Shown here piece by piece: positions 9,144-19,300 of a DNA stretch of 64,000 nucleotides (positions are counted from its first letter, which is position 1; every line of letters starts with the position of its first letter). The stretch is from contig NZ_SJEY01000011.1 of assembly GCF_004761875.1 (NCBI RefSeq), forward strand, positions 1-64,000, written 5' to 3'. Made by a program: the position numbers and the translations under genes. This DNA is from Roseovarius aestuariivivens. Its GTDB lineage: Bacteria > Pseudomonadota > Alphaproteobacteria > Rhodobacterales > Rhodobacteraceae. Under the pieces are notes generated by a model. That model saw only the letters and a program-made list of their open reading frames with translations. It searched no databases and was not told the origin of the DNA.

Positions 9144-10595
9144 TCAAGAGGCCAGACGCCGGCGCGCGGCGATCCGGTCGACCATCATGACGATTTCGGA
9201 TGCCCGGTGATCAAAGGTGTGGGCCGCCATGACGATGTCATGGGCGCGCCGGGCCTTTTCGAGGAAGGGAGCGGGATCGGCCATGCATTGCGCGACGATG
9301 GCGGCGAAGTGTTCGGCATCGCCCGCCTCAGAAATCGCGTCGCCGAAAACATCGGCCAGCCCCGCGACCGGATCGGTCAGGATCGGTGTCGCCACGCCCG
9401 AGCCGTCGAAGAGCCGATTCGACAGGAACCCGTTGTCGCGCATGCTGTCCCAGTGGTCGTTCAGCAAGAGAAGATGACCGCGATAGAAATCAGGCAGATC
9501 GGCATTGGCGATCGACGTGCCGCGCACCATGCCGGGTGGCAAGATGCCCTCCCAGCCGCCGCCGTAGAGCGCCAGAGGCAGATCGCGTTCGATGCACCAG
9601 CGCACCATGGTGCGATATTCGCGCCGCGAATTGCCGACGAAGAGACAGGTCGGATCGCGCTCGGCCTCCGGATCGGGAAAGAACAGGCTCGAATCCGTCG
9701 CCTGATGCAGCACGCTGACCGATGGCAAGCCGCGCGCGCGCAGTTCGGCCGCGTAGATGTCAGAGGCGACGAACACGTGATCGTAATCGTCGTACTCGTC
9801 TTCCGGAATGCGGTCGGGATGCGAGATGATCCACATCAGGTTGATCTTTTCAGGATCGGTCTTGACCCGGTGGCGCCCGCGGATCGTCAACACCACGTCT
9901 TCCTGCGCCGCCTGTTTGTACCAGACATCGGCCGTGTCGACGCTGGCCTGCAGACCCTGGCCCTGGAACGAGGCGGTGAGCGAATTGGCGAAGTGGTAGT
10001 CGCCCCACATCGGCGCCTCTTTGAGGTTGGGCGTCGAGATCTTGATGCGAATGCTCAGGTCGTGCAGCGGACGTGGAAGAACGCTTTGGCCTCGCCCGCC
10101 TTCTGCACCGGCGCGAGACGGCATGACGGTGATCCGCCCACCATCGAGCCGGTAATCCGATCCCGCCACGCCCAGCGTCACGGCGACCGGGGCCGGTGCG
10201 CCGGTGATGTCGGGCGGCAGGCGCAGGACGAAGCGGCCACCCTCGGCGGCGCGGGCCGAAGCGACGGCGACGGTCCGGTTGCCACTGACCGCCACCACGG
10301 CGCAATCCGTGCCGGGCCTGCGCGTGTTGCGCGCCCAGCCCATGATCAGCCCCCCGCGCCTATCGACCACGCGCCCGGCCCAGCCGCCCGCCTGCACCGG
10401 CAGCGGCGCGCCGTCATCGGGCTGCAGGGTGAAGTCGCTTTCGGGGCGCGGTTCGATCAGGCGACGCCCGGTCCGGCCAATGGCGCTTAGCGTCGTGTCC
10501 TGGCCATCGGCGCAGACGACGCGAAGGCCCGGCCCCCCGCCGATCACGACGCCGTCATCCACCAAAGGCACCAAGGGGCGCTTATCCAAGAGCAT
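9144..10595 (-). CDS. CgeB-like glycosyltransferase with N-terminal GWA-type module
   Basis: A 483-residue protein. Residues ~1-160 hold a beta-rich accessory module with the signature IMGWARNTRRPGTDCAVVAV, like the modules in the upstream glycosyltransferase. Residues ~190-475 resemble the CgeB/Glyco_trans_1_2 family: IWII-type core NLMWIISHPDRIPEDEY, DHVFVASDIYAAELRARG, CLFVGNSRREYRTMVRW, and the C-terminal donor-site region LLLLNDHWDSMRDNGFLSNR followed by DGSGVATPILTD. The start overlaps the upstream gene by 14 bp and carries a near-perfect Shine-Dalgarno (AGGAGGTGATCG), so it is probably translated strongly. Donor and acceptor sugars cannot be read from the sequence. Confidence 0.82.
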   Translation of the reverse strand: MLLDKRPLVPLVDDGVVIGGGPGLRVVCADGQDTTLSAIGRTGRRLIEPRPESDFTLQPDDGAPLPVQAGGWAGRVVDRRGGLIMGWARNTRRPGTDCAVVAVSGNRTVAVASARAAEGGRFVLRLPPDITGAPAPVAVTLGVAGSDYRLDGGRITVMPSRAGAEGGRGQSVLPRPLHDLSIRIKISTPNLKEAPMWGDYHFANSLTASFQGQGLQASVDTADVWYKQAAQEDVVLTIRGRHRVKTDPEKINLMWIISHPDRIPEDEYDDYDHVFVASDIYAAELRARGLPSVSVLHQATDSSLFFPDPEAERDPTCLFVGNSRREYRTMVRWCIERDLPLALYGGGWEGILPPGMVRGTSIANADLPDFYRGHLLLLNDHWDSMRDNGFLSNRLFDGSGVATPILTDPVAGLADVFGDAISEAGDAEHFAAIVAQCMADPAPFLEKARRAHDIVMAAHTFDHRASEIVMMVDRIAARRRLAS

Positions 10596-13500
10596 CGATC
10601 ACCTCCTGTTGCGGGTCCTCGTGCTGGATGCAGTAGAGCGCATGACACAGCCGTTGCTGAACCAGGTCGGGATGCCACGCGATGCTGTGCACGATCCGGC
10701 TGCGCTCGGCCAGCCGTTCCATTCCGGCGGCGTCCGACAGCAGCTTGCGCAGTTTCTCGGCAATCCATTTCGGCTCGTTGACCTGAATCTCATAAGCCGC
10801 GCGCGCCTCAATCCACTGGCGGGCAAAGCCGGTGGCGCGGGCGCGCCCCTTGTCATTGAGCACCGCCGCCGGCACACCACGCGCCTGCAGGGCATTCAGC
10901 AACCCGAGCGAGAAAGCGTCCAGTTCCGAAACCGGCGCAAGGCTCGCGGTGACGGAAACCTGGCCGACCGCCTCTGGCAGGCCGGTGCCGGGATCGATCG
11001 CGAGCGTGGTCTCGCCGCTTTTGTCGATCCGGAGCCAGCCGTGCCCCGCCCCGGGCGGCACCAGCAGGGTCAGGTCGCGCTTGAGCGCCTCACTACGCAG
11101 CTTGTCCTGAACTGCTGCGATTTCGGATTGCCGGCCTTCGGGCAAAAGCGCCAGAACGCAGAGATTCTCGGGTTCATGTGCGGGCTTGGGCAGGGAGATC
11201 GGCAGGGCACCCAGATCGTACTGAATCGCCGGCGCCGCCATCGCCTGCAATACGCTGCCCTCGCCGGAATTGCGCACCCGCCAGACCAGCGACGTGTCGA
11301 GGTCGGGCATGCTGCGCAGCTGGCTTGCGGACAACCCAATGGTCAGGATCGCGCGTCCTGTCAGAAGCCCGTCGAGCGCGCCCCCCAACCGGTGCGGCGC
11401 ACGCTGCAAGGCTTCGGGGATGGCGTGGTGCTGGATCGCGGCGGGAAGGCTGCCGGGCGGCGGCGCGAGGTCCGGATCGCCGCCCAGCTCGACCAGATCG
11501 ATATCGGCCACCGGGGCGATCAGATGCGCCAGAGCGCGCGTCACCGCAAGGTCGCGCAGGCTGGGCCTTTGGCCTTCCGGTCCGCCGCACAGCAAGGTCA
11601 CGCGGGCCCGCCCGGGCCAGTCGATGGTGAGCCTTTCATGCGCGCCGTCCAGCCGGGCCTGGGTCTTTTCGTTCACGGTGTTCTGGGCATCGCCGCCCAT
11701 GAACAGGTGCGTCACCTGCCCCCAGGCCACGTTGCGGCGATAAAAGACACCGATCCGATTCACGTAGATCGGGCGGAACACCGATGTGTAGCGCAAGGAC
11801 AGGTCCCAGTCCTGCAGGCGGGGCAAATTGCCGTCGAACCCGCCCAGCCAATCGTAGATCCGACGATGATGCACGATGGTGTTGAGATCCATGAAGTTCT
11901 TGGACGACAGCGGAATGGGCCGGAAATTGGGTCTCGGAATGGCCTGCAGGCTGACATGCGCGCCGCTGATCTCGGTGTCCAGATAGGCGCAATAGGCAAT
12001 GGCGCGCCCGGGCTGCGCCAAGAGCTGGCGCAGCATCATATCCAGGAAGAGCGGGTGCCAGATATTATCGCTGTCCAAATAGGCGATGTATTCGCCCCGC
12101 GCATGGTGCAGGCCCTTGTTGCGCGCGCCCGCGCCGTTTGACTTGATGAAGCGCATGTAGCGGATGCGCGGATCGTCGAAGCCGCGCACGACCTCTGCCG
12201 TGCGGTCCTCTGAGGCGTCGTCGCAGACGATCAGTTCCCAGTTCGGATAGCTTTGGTCCAGCACGCTCTGGATCGCCTCGCCGATGGTGAAGGCGCGATT
12301 CCAGCTGGGCATTATGATGCTGACGAGCGGTTGGCGGGTCAGCGCCACCGCGGCGATGTCGCGGCGCATGCGGTAGTCATCGTCCGCGATCTCGGCGCGC
12401 TGCGCGTCGCTGAGTTGCAGCCGCGAGACCCACGCGGCATAGATCGCATCTGACGGAGACTGCGCCGCCACGGCGGGCGGCAGGCGCGTGGGCAGCGGTG
12501 CCGGTGCCGCAGGCGGGATGGCGTCTTCGAAAAGACTTTCCTCCGCTTCTTCCCGGCCCATGGCCAGGCTACGGGCGGTCGCCGGGTCCGTGCCGTTCAG
12601 CGTATCCAGCGCGCCACGGCCCAGCGCAAGTTCCACGGCGAAAGCGCAGGGCAGATCGCCCTTTTCGATGGCCCCGGCCAGCGCCGGATAGCGCTGCCGG
12701 GCCGTTGCCTCGTCGAACCACGGTCCGGGCCCCCTGCCGGCGCGTGCGCCGATGTCGCGGTAATGCGCCAGCAAGGCTGCGTCGTCTTCCAGCCCATAGG
12801 TGCCGGGATGCGCCCAGCGATACCAAAGCGGATCGAACCGGTCATCGGGATCCGCGCAGAATGTGTCGAACGCCGCGCGGGCGGCGGCGCACCCCGCCTC
12901 GGACAGCGCATCTGCGGGCAGATCCCGGGCGGGATCTTCGACGAAGTCGCCACCGGTGACGCGGAAGCGAGCCAGCAACGTGCCGTCCGGCAATGCCGCC
13001 ACCAGCCACTGCGCCGCGTTCGGCACGGTGAGAATATAATCTGCCCCCCGGCGCTCGGTCTCGACAAGCGCCCCGTCTGCAAAGACTTGCAACGCGCCCT
13101 CGGGGGTAACCGGGCTGTCCTCGGTCTGGCGTAGCCTGAGGGTGATCCTTGATCCCTGCTGCGCCACCAGCTCCACTACCGGCAGCGCCCGGTCCAGCGC
13201 AAACTCGATCGGCGCGCCGTCCAGCATCGTGTCTGTCTCACCGAAACTGACATGGGCCACGTGTGGCTGGCCGTCGCGCAGGGTCTCGGGGATGGGCAGC
13301 AGAAATCCAGGCCGCAGACCGCTGCCAAAGCCCGGAACCACCCGATCAAGCGTCAGGGTCTGCGGCACGCCGCCGTCGAAATACACCGAAACGCTGGCGC
13401 AGCCGGTGGCCCAGCCACTGAGCGCGCCGCGCGCCCTGTCGAAAAAGACGAGACCCTGGCTAGGCCCGGCCTCGCCGGCGACATCGCCGGGCGTGGCTCC

Positions 13501-13875
13501 GGCGGTGCCGGCTTCGCCGTCGTCGCGGGCCGGGATCTTGAGCCGTCCACCCGACAGCAACGGCCCGTCACTGCCCAGTCGAAGTTCGACGACATGCGCG
13601 CGGCCGTCCCGCAGGCGTCGGGGCAGCGCGGTCTCGAACCCGCAGCGCAGCGGCCCAAGCCCGGCGGCCTGCACGTCTTCACGGGGAATATCGGCGACGA
13701 CGTTCACCTCGGGCCGGCCATCCACATGCAGGCTGAGCAAGGCCGGCGACGCACGATCCGAAGGATCATAGGCCCAGCCGGCAACGCGGTAGGTGTCGAA
13801 ATGATCGATATAGCCGGGGGTTCGCTTCGACCGGACCAGACGCGCCAGATGGAACAGGATGGATTTAAGCGACAT
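10582..13875 (-). CDS. Multidomain GT2-family glycosyltransferase with two GWA-type modules
   Basis: A 1097-residue protein. The N-terminal ~430 residues hold beta-rich accessory modules (VAGWAYDPSDRASPALLSLH near residue 30; ALSGWATGCASVSVYFDGG near 155), then a DPLWYRWAHPGTYGLEDDAA segment of a type found before Rhodobacterales glycosyltransferase domains. Residues ~515-740 are a GT-A domain: PLVSIIMPSWNRAFTIGEAI, ELIVCDDASEDRTAEVV, the DXD-like metal site YLDSDNIWHPLFLDMM, and acceptor segment GGFDGNLPRLQDWDLSLRY. Residues ~745-1097 look like a second, GT-B-like half. It is co-oriented with the CgeB-like gene downstream (14-bp overlap). Product unknown; surface glycan assembly is the likely role. 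Confidence 0.85.
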   Translation of the reverse strand: MSLKSILFHLARLVRSKRTPGYIDHFDTYRVAGWAYDPSDRASPALLSLHVDGRPEVNVVADIPREDVQAAGLGPLRCGFETALPRRLRDGRAHVVELRLGSDGPLLSGGRLKIPARDDGEAGTAGATPGDVAGEAGPSQGLVFFDRARGALSGWATGCASVSVYFDGGVPQTLTLDRVVPGFGSGLRPGFLLPIPETLRDGQPHVAHVSFGETDTMLDGAPIEFALDRALPVVELVAQQGSRITLRLRQTEDSPVTPEGALQVFADGALVETERRGADYILTVPNAAQWLVAALPDGTLLARFRVTGGDFVEDPARDLPADALSEAGCAAARAAFDTFCADPDDRFDPLWYRWAHPGTYGLEDDAALLAHYRDIGARAGRGPGPWFDEATARQRYPALAGAIEKGDLPCAFAVELALGRGALDTLNGTDPATARSLAMGREEAEESLFEDAIPPAAPAPLPTRLPPAVAAQSPSDAIYAAWVSRLQLSDAQRAEIADDDYRMRRDIAAVALTRQPLVSIIMPSWNRAFTIGEAIQSVLDQSYPNWELIVCDDASEDRTAEVVRGFDDPRIRYMRFIKSNGAGARNKGLHHARGEYIAYLDSDNIWHPLFLDMMLRQLLAQPGRAIAYCAYLDTEISGAHVSLQAIPRPNFRPIPLSSKNFMDLNTIVHHRRIYDWLGGFDGNLPRLQDWDLSLRYTSVFRPIYVNRIGVFYRRNVAWGQVTHLFMGGDAQNTVNEKTQARLDGAHERLTIDWPGRARVTLLCGGPEGQRPSLRDLAVTRALAHLIAPVADIDLVELGGDPDLAPPPGSLPAAIQHHAIPEALQRAPHRLGGALDGLLTGRAILTIGLSASQLRSMPDLDTSLVWRVRNSGEGSVLQAMAAPAIQYDLGALPISLPKPAHEPENLCVLALLPEGRQSEIAAVQDKLRSEALKRDLTLLVPPGAGHGWLRIDKSGETTLAIDPGTGLPEAVGQVSVTASLAPVSELDAFSLGLLNALQARGVPAAVLNDKGRARATGFARQWIEARAAYEIQVNEPKWIAEKLRKLLSDAAGMERLAERSRIVHSIAWHPDLVQQRLCHALYCIQHEDPQQEVIDALG

Positions 13876-13913
13876 GATTTTCGGAAGACTCCGTTTCGGG
13901 CTTAATCAATCCG

Positions 13914-14708
13914 TCACTGAGGCCGGGATTGCTGCGACCAGATCTCAAGCTGCTCGCGCGCCACCTTGCGCAGGCCGCGCACGTGGCTTTGGTCGACGGC
14001 CTTGTAGGCGTCGATATACTCCTTGGGGACCTTACGCAGTTTGCGGGCCAGAACGAAGGCCGCGTGCCGGTTCAGGATACGTGTGAATTCAGGTTCAGGC
14101 GCCAGGCCGAGAAAGGCGAGGATCGCCGCCTCGGTCTGCCCGGGGTTTTCGTAGATTTTGTCATAATCGAGCAGCAGCACATGTTCGCGCAGCGACTTGT
14201 CGCGCATGAGGTCGTGCAGCACCTTGTGCTGTTCTTCCCAGCTTGCGCAGGCCACGGCGAAACCCTTGCCCGCGGGCCAGCTGTCGCGGGCGCGGTTGGC
14301 CCGCGCTTGCCAGGACAGCGCCACGTCCTTGAGATTGCGCAGCAGGCAGATAGCCTTGAAGTCCGGATTGGCGCGCATGAAGTCGCTGAGAACCGGCATC
14401 ATGTCAGGCACCTTATCGCCGACGATAGTGGCGTTGTCCCATTTTTCGGCCATGCGATCGTAGACCGGTTGCCAGGCTGGACGCGCCTCGGGGTCGAGAT
14501 TGGTGTCCTCGGGGCGGAAATCGAAAAAACGGTCCCGTTCGAAGAGGGACGGATCGAACACATTGGCGCGCAGAAACTGAAACTTGAAACGTTCGACGCC
14601 AAGGCAGATTTTCGAATGACTGTTGAGCAGTTCGCCCATGGCGGTTGTCCCGCTGCGGGCCACACCGGTGACGAGAAGATGGCTTTTGGGCTCGGGTTCA
14701 CCGGTCAT
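13914..14708 (-). CDS. Sulfotransferase (Sulfotransfer_3-like)
   Basis: A 264-residue cytoplasmic protein with the PAPS loop LVTGVARSGTTAMGELLNSH at residue ~12, KVPDMMPVLSDFM, and the 3'-phosphate segment ICLLRNLKDVALSWQARANR around residue 145, followed by HVLLLDYDKIYENP. It lies 38 nt upstream of the large GT2 gene and probably forms one unit with both glycosyltransferases. It is divergent from the GSCFA gene at 14843 across a 134-bp intergenic region. Acceptor unknown; a glycan made by the neighbouring transferases is inferred. Confidence 0.85.
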   Translation of the reverse strand: MTGEPEPKSHLLVTGVARSGTTAMGELLNSHSKICLGVERFKFQFLRANVFDPSLFERDRFFDFRPEDTNLDPEARPAWQPVYDRMAEKWDNATIVGDKVPDMMPVLSDFMRANPDFKAICLLRNLKDVALSWQARANRARDSWPAGKGFAVACASWEEQHKVLHDLMRDKSLREHVLLLDYDKIYENPGQTEAAILAFLGLAPEPEFTRILNRHAAFVLARKLRKVPKEYIDAYKAVDQSHVRGLRKVAREQLEIWSQQSRPQ

Positions 14709-14842
14709 GAAAGGTCCTGCATGCTGTCACACCTGGGCGCGGTCGCGCGTCTCTATGTATACGCGTCTGCGAACGTTGTCAGGCTATCTGCCGCAGGGAG
14801 CACGCGGACGCAACTCTTTATGAACCATCGTCAGGTGGCGCG

Positions 14843-16078
14843 GTGCAGGCGGAAGGACCAAATATCGCCTTGCACTCCACTTTGAAAATCCGTTTGCTGA
14901 AGCGGCTTCAGCGGCGGAAAAGCACGAAGGACGGCCCCGAGATGATTTCGACCAAGGATGCGTTGCGCGCAAGCCGAGACAACCCGCATGATCGCTGGAC
15001 CGGCGGCGAGGGATCGGCCGAGGAGCGCATCTCGCGCCGGATCGTCGTGCCGCAGGGCCGCCAGAGCTTTACCGCCGGGGCAGGCGACACGTTCTTCGCC
15101 ATCGGGTCTTGCTTTGCGCGCAATGTCGAAGAGCGGCTCGAAGCGGCCGGCGCCACAGTGACCAGCCGGCACATCAATGTGCGCGACCTCGGCAATATGT
15201 CCGCGCGGGAAGGCGGCATGTTCAACAAGTATACCCCCGTCTCGATCCTGCAGGAACTGAAATGGGCCGCCGGTATTGAAAGCTATCCGGAAGAAGCGCT
15301 GCTGCAGGAAAGCCCGGGCGTCTATTACGATCCGTATCTGTCGGGCAAGGCCGGACGGGGCAGCATCGAGGAGTTGATGGAGCGGCGGGCAGAAGTCGGC
15401 GCCTATTTCGGACAGGCCTTCGACGCGGATGTCGTGGTGATCACGCTGGGCCTCATCGAAACTTGGATCGACCGGAAAACCGGCCTGAGCCTGAACGAGG
15501 CGCCGGCGCCGCGGCTTCTGGCGCGGGGCGGCGAGCGATTTGGATTCCAGACGCTCGACTTGGCGACCTGCGAGAACGCCATCAAGGACACGATCGCGAT
15601 CCTCAAGGCACACGGCAAGAAAGGTCAGCGTATCATCATGACGGTGTCGCCCGTACCGCTGGGGCGCACGTTCACCGATCAGGACATCATCGTCGCGAAC
15701 ATGACTTCTAAGTCGACCTTGCGCGTGGCCGCCATGCGCTTGGCCGAGCAGACCGAGGGCCTTGATTACTTTCCCAGCTACGAAGCAGTCGTGACCAGCG
15801 ATCCCAATCTGAGCTGGCAGAGGGACCGCCGTCATGTCAGCGATGCGGTGGTCGGGCAGATCATCGAGACATTTCTGCAGCGTTATGGCGTGTCTCAGCG
15901 CACGCAGGAAAATCTCGACGAAGCGCTGGAACAGCTGCGCAACGACCCGAGCTTCCAGAAGTGGTCCGAGCGGGCCGAGGATTCCGAGGCGCTGATGGCG
16001 CGGCTCAATCAGGAATTGAACAAGTACAAGAACATGACGATCAAGCTTCAGAAAGAGTTGCGTCACGTCCGCGGCTGA
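14843..16078 (+). CDS. GSCFA-domain protein (SGNH-hydrolase-like)
   Basis: The name-giving GSCFARNVEERLEAAG motif is near residue 89, followed by MFNKYTPVSILQELKWA, a VVVITLGLIETWID block, TVSPVPLGRTF and YFPSYEAVV, all hallmarks of GSCFA proteins (PF08885). GSCFA domains are related to SGNH/GDSL hydrolases and occur in polysaccharide-modification loci; the exact reaction is unproven. The C-terminal ~60 residues are charged and helical (coiled-coil-like). The start is uncertain: GTG at 14843 (AGGTG upstream, 411 residues) or ATG at 14942 (AAGGA upstream, 378 residues). The extra 33 residues of the longer form are Lys/Arg-rich. It has a paralogue at 24432. Confidence 0.85.
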   Translation: MQAEGPNIALHSTLKIRLLKRLQRRKSTKDGPEMISTKDALRASRDNPHDRWTGGEGSAEERISRRIVVPQGRQSFTAGAGDTFFAIGSCFARNVEERLEAAGATVTSRHINVRDLGNMSAREGGMFNKYTPVSILQELKWAAGIESYPEEALLQESPGVYYDPYLSGKAGRGSIEELMERRAEVGAYFGQAFDADVVVITLGLIETWIDRKTGLSLNEAPAPRLLARGGERFGFQTLDLATCENAIKDTIAILKAHGKKGQRIIMTVSPVPLGRTFTDQDIIVANMTSKSTLRVAAMRLAEQTEGLDYFPSYEAVVTSDPNLSWQRDRRHVSDAVVGQIIETFLQRYGVSQRTQENLDEALEQLRNDPSFQKWSERAEDSEALMARLNQELNKYKNMTIKLQKELRHVRG

Positions 16079-16223
16079 CTCTCGAGCGCGCCGAAATTGA
16101 CACGTGTGTTGCTGATCCGCGACAAATTTTAGTCAAAATATCCCGGTAGCCCGTTGACGGTACACAACTGGATTCCTTCTTTGCAGTGTCAGCCGCAACG
16201 GATCTGAGAGCAGTCGACCACTT

Positions 16224-16245
16224 CAGAAATTCCCAAAAATTTCTG
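16224..16245. promoter_or_regulatory. 8-bp-arm inverted repeat upstream of the giant RTX gene
   Basis: Perfect arms CAGAAATT and AATTTCTG are separated by 6 bp (CCCAAA) in the AT-rich 245-bp gap 16079-16323, about 80 bp before the RTX start. A TTGACC hexamer follows at 16251, but no convincing -10 stands at the right distance. The symmetry and position fit a regulator operator; the regulator is unknown. It could also form an RNA hairpin if transcription starts upstream. Confidence 0.45.
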
Positions 16246-16323
16246 TCCGATTGACCAAAAATTATCCGGATGCTGCTTTTGATCGAGCAGTAAACCAATC
16301 TTCGCAGGGGATAATAGACAGAG

Positions 16324-19300
16324 ATGGCGACTTTCCGACTCACGACGAGCGACGACAACTTTACCGGGACGAGCGGCGCCGATACGCTTGAAGTGCCGAA
16401 CAACAACGCCAATCTCGCCGCGACCGATACAGTTGATCTGGGCGCGGGACATGACACGGTCCTGTTTGAACGGACCTCGGACATCGCCTTTGCCTATCAG
16501 CGCATGATCGGCTTTGCCGGTATCGACGAACTGGACGCCACCGCCGGCAGCTCGGCGCTCTTCTCGATTGACGACTCGCTGTTGGCGCAATCCGATTTCA
16601 ACACGTTGACGCTTACTTTCGACGGTGATCCGCTTTCGCTTGATTTGCGCGATCTGACACCGGGGTTCGGGACGATCCGGCTGAACGGGACCGGACCTGT
16701 CACGCTTTACGATGCCGACCAGGCGGTCGAGACCGCCAGCGGCGTCGCGGGCAATGTGACCGGCGGGGCGCTCAACGATACGATCACCGGCAATGGCGGT
16801 AACGATACCTTCGTGGGTGGCGCCGGGGCGGATGTGCTGACCGGCGGGGCCGGCACCAATCAGCTGACCGGCGGCGCCGACACGGACCGATTTGTCATCT
16901 CGCAGGGTGAAACGGTGATGATCACCGATTTCGAAGGGTCGTCGAATTACGAACTGATCGACCTGCGCGCCTTTACCGGCGTTGGATTCAGCGACCTGGC
17001 GATTACGGCCAACGGAGGCAACGCGCGCATTGTGCTGCCCGGCAGTGCGGCCACCATCACGCTCAACGGCATCTCGAGCAGCGCGCTGAAGGCGTCCGAT
17101 TTCCTGTTCGACGGCCAGACTACGCCGCAGATCTTCACGCTTTCCGGCGGCGCGGATAATTTCACAGGCGGCGCGGGTAACGACCTTTTCGATCTGATGG
17201 GCCAGAACAACCAGCTCGACGCTTCGATGGATACTCTTGTCGGCGGTTCGGGGACCGATGTGCTGCGGGTTTTCGGCGCGAACGACCGAGATCTCGGCGA
17301 AGCGCGCCTTGACGCATTGAGCGGGATCGAGGTGCTTGACCTGACGAACGTGACCGGCAACCTCGCCGTCACGATCGACGACGAGATCGCGGCGCGCTCT
17401 GACACCGGGTCGATCCTGGTGCGGTTCGGATCCCAGGACCTCGATCTGAACACCCGAAGCCTCGACGGCAGCCGCGGGGTGACCTCGGCCAATCAGGTCG
17501 TGGTCGAAGGCACGGGGCTTGTAACGCTGGCCTCGGCCAATGCAGGGCAGATGGTGTCGGTGTCCGACGAGGTCGGCGGCCGGGTGCAGTCCGGCAACGA
17601 CGCGACGCATATCATCGGCGGTGCGAAAAACGATCTGCTGATCGGCGATGCCGGGTTCGACACGCTTCAGGGCGGCGGCGGCAACGACACGTTGCGCGGC
17701 GGCGATGGCAATGACAGCCTGATCGCGGGCGCCGGCGACGACGAGCTGGACGGAGGAATCGGCAACGACATCCTGATTGCCGATGCCGGGGCCAATCGGT
17801 TGATCGGTGGCGCAGATTTCGACCAGTATATCGTGAAGACCGGGGCACTTGGCACCGTCATTGCGGATTACGACCCGAGCAATTTTGTAGAGCGGATCGA
17901 CCTGACCGATCTCGACGCGCTTAGCAGTATCGCCGATGTCACGCTCACTAATGTCGGTGCACATGTGCGTGTGACAGCTCCCGGGTTGAACCTGACGATC
18001 GAAAACGTTCAGGCCAACCAGCTGAATGATAAAGACTTTCTCTTCAACGGCGAGGATCCGCTGCTCTTCAACGTTTCTCCCGGCGCGACTGGTGTCCAGC
18101 TTCAGCAGCTCTTCGACGGCGTGCCGGCGGGGGCTATCATCCGCATCGCGGCCGGCACTTACTCGATTACTGAAACCCTTGAGATCTCGCGCAGCGACAT
18201 CACCGTCGAAGGCGCGGGTGAAGGTCTGACAATCTTCCGCACCGACATTCCATTGACCAATCCGGGACCAACGCTCATCGTGCATCCCGACAGCCTACAG
18301 GACCGCTATGGCAGCCTGACCGTCGATCTCGTTGAGGGGTCGAACCAGGTACAGTTGCCCGATGTCGCGGCGTTACGTCTGGCGAATCCAGGCCAGGAAT
18401 TCGACGACTTTCAGGTCGGCGACCTCATCTTCCTGTTCAGGCCGAACGATGACGCCTACCTGACCTTAACCGGCGATCTTGGCAATGCCGACGGGATCGA
18501 CTGGAACCAGCCGACCACAACGACCGAGCTCGAGGCCGAGCTCTACTACCTACGCGAGTTCCGGTCGCGCATCGTTTCGATCGACGCGAACGGCGTGGCC
18601 ACTCTGGCCGAGGCCTCACCCTATACCTTCTCGGCAGGCGACACGAACGTCGCCCGGAATACCTTCCTGGAAAACGTGCATCTGTCGGATTTCTCGATCG
18701 TGGGTAATTTCGAGAGTATTACAGGTGGTGCGCCCGATCCGTTCCTGTTCGAGAACACCATGCCGAAATGGGCGTCGATCGCCGCCCTTGAATTCGACGG
18801 GGTGCGCGACAGTTCGATGGAACGGATCACGGTCACAGATCCTGCGTCCCATGCCTTCAAGTGGCAGCGCGCGCATGAAACGACCGCCGATCAACTGACC
18901 GCGATGGGCGCGCATAACAAGGACGGTTCTTCGGGCTATCATTTCCTGCTGCAGGAAAGCTTTGCCAATGATTTCACGAATCTCAGCAGTACCGATGCTC
19001 GCCACGCCGTGCTGTTCTCGTCCTACAATGCCGAGCATTATAACTCGCTGCATCTGACGTTCTCGAACCGCGACATCAACTTCCATGGCTCGATGGACGA
19101 TGAAAACATCATCCAGGTAGACCGACTGGCGATGGATTATCCCGCTGACGGCTCGACAGAGCAGTGGCAGGCAGTACATCCGGGTGTGCGTGGGCTTCAT
19201 CCCAACACCGATCTCAGCGCCAATACCGTGACCTTCACCATCGCCCAAACCGGCGACCGGTCGGACGTTGTGCTGGCCAACACTGGCGGCGCCGAAGTGC

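Noticed and set aside
8106-10490. 794-residue plus-strand open frame opposite the nucleotide-sugar dehydrogenase and CgeB-like genes
   Set aside because: It crosses two well-identified minus-strand genes and has no family features of its own.
14831-16066. Long minus-strand open frame opposite the first GSCFA gene
   Set aside because: It mirrors the GSCFA frame almost base for base; high GC keeps the antisense frame open. The plus-strand protein has the GSCFARN motif, the antisense one resembles nothing.
16189-18285. 698-residue minus-strand open frame inside the giant RTX gene
   Set aside because: It runs opposite RTX repeats, whose regular codon pattern leaves stops out of the antisense strand. 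No recognisable domain or RBS.
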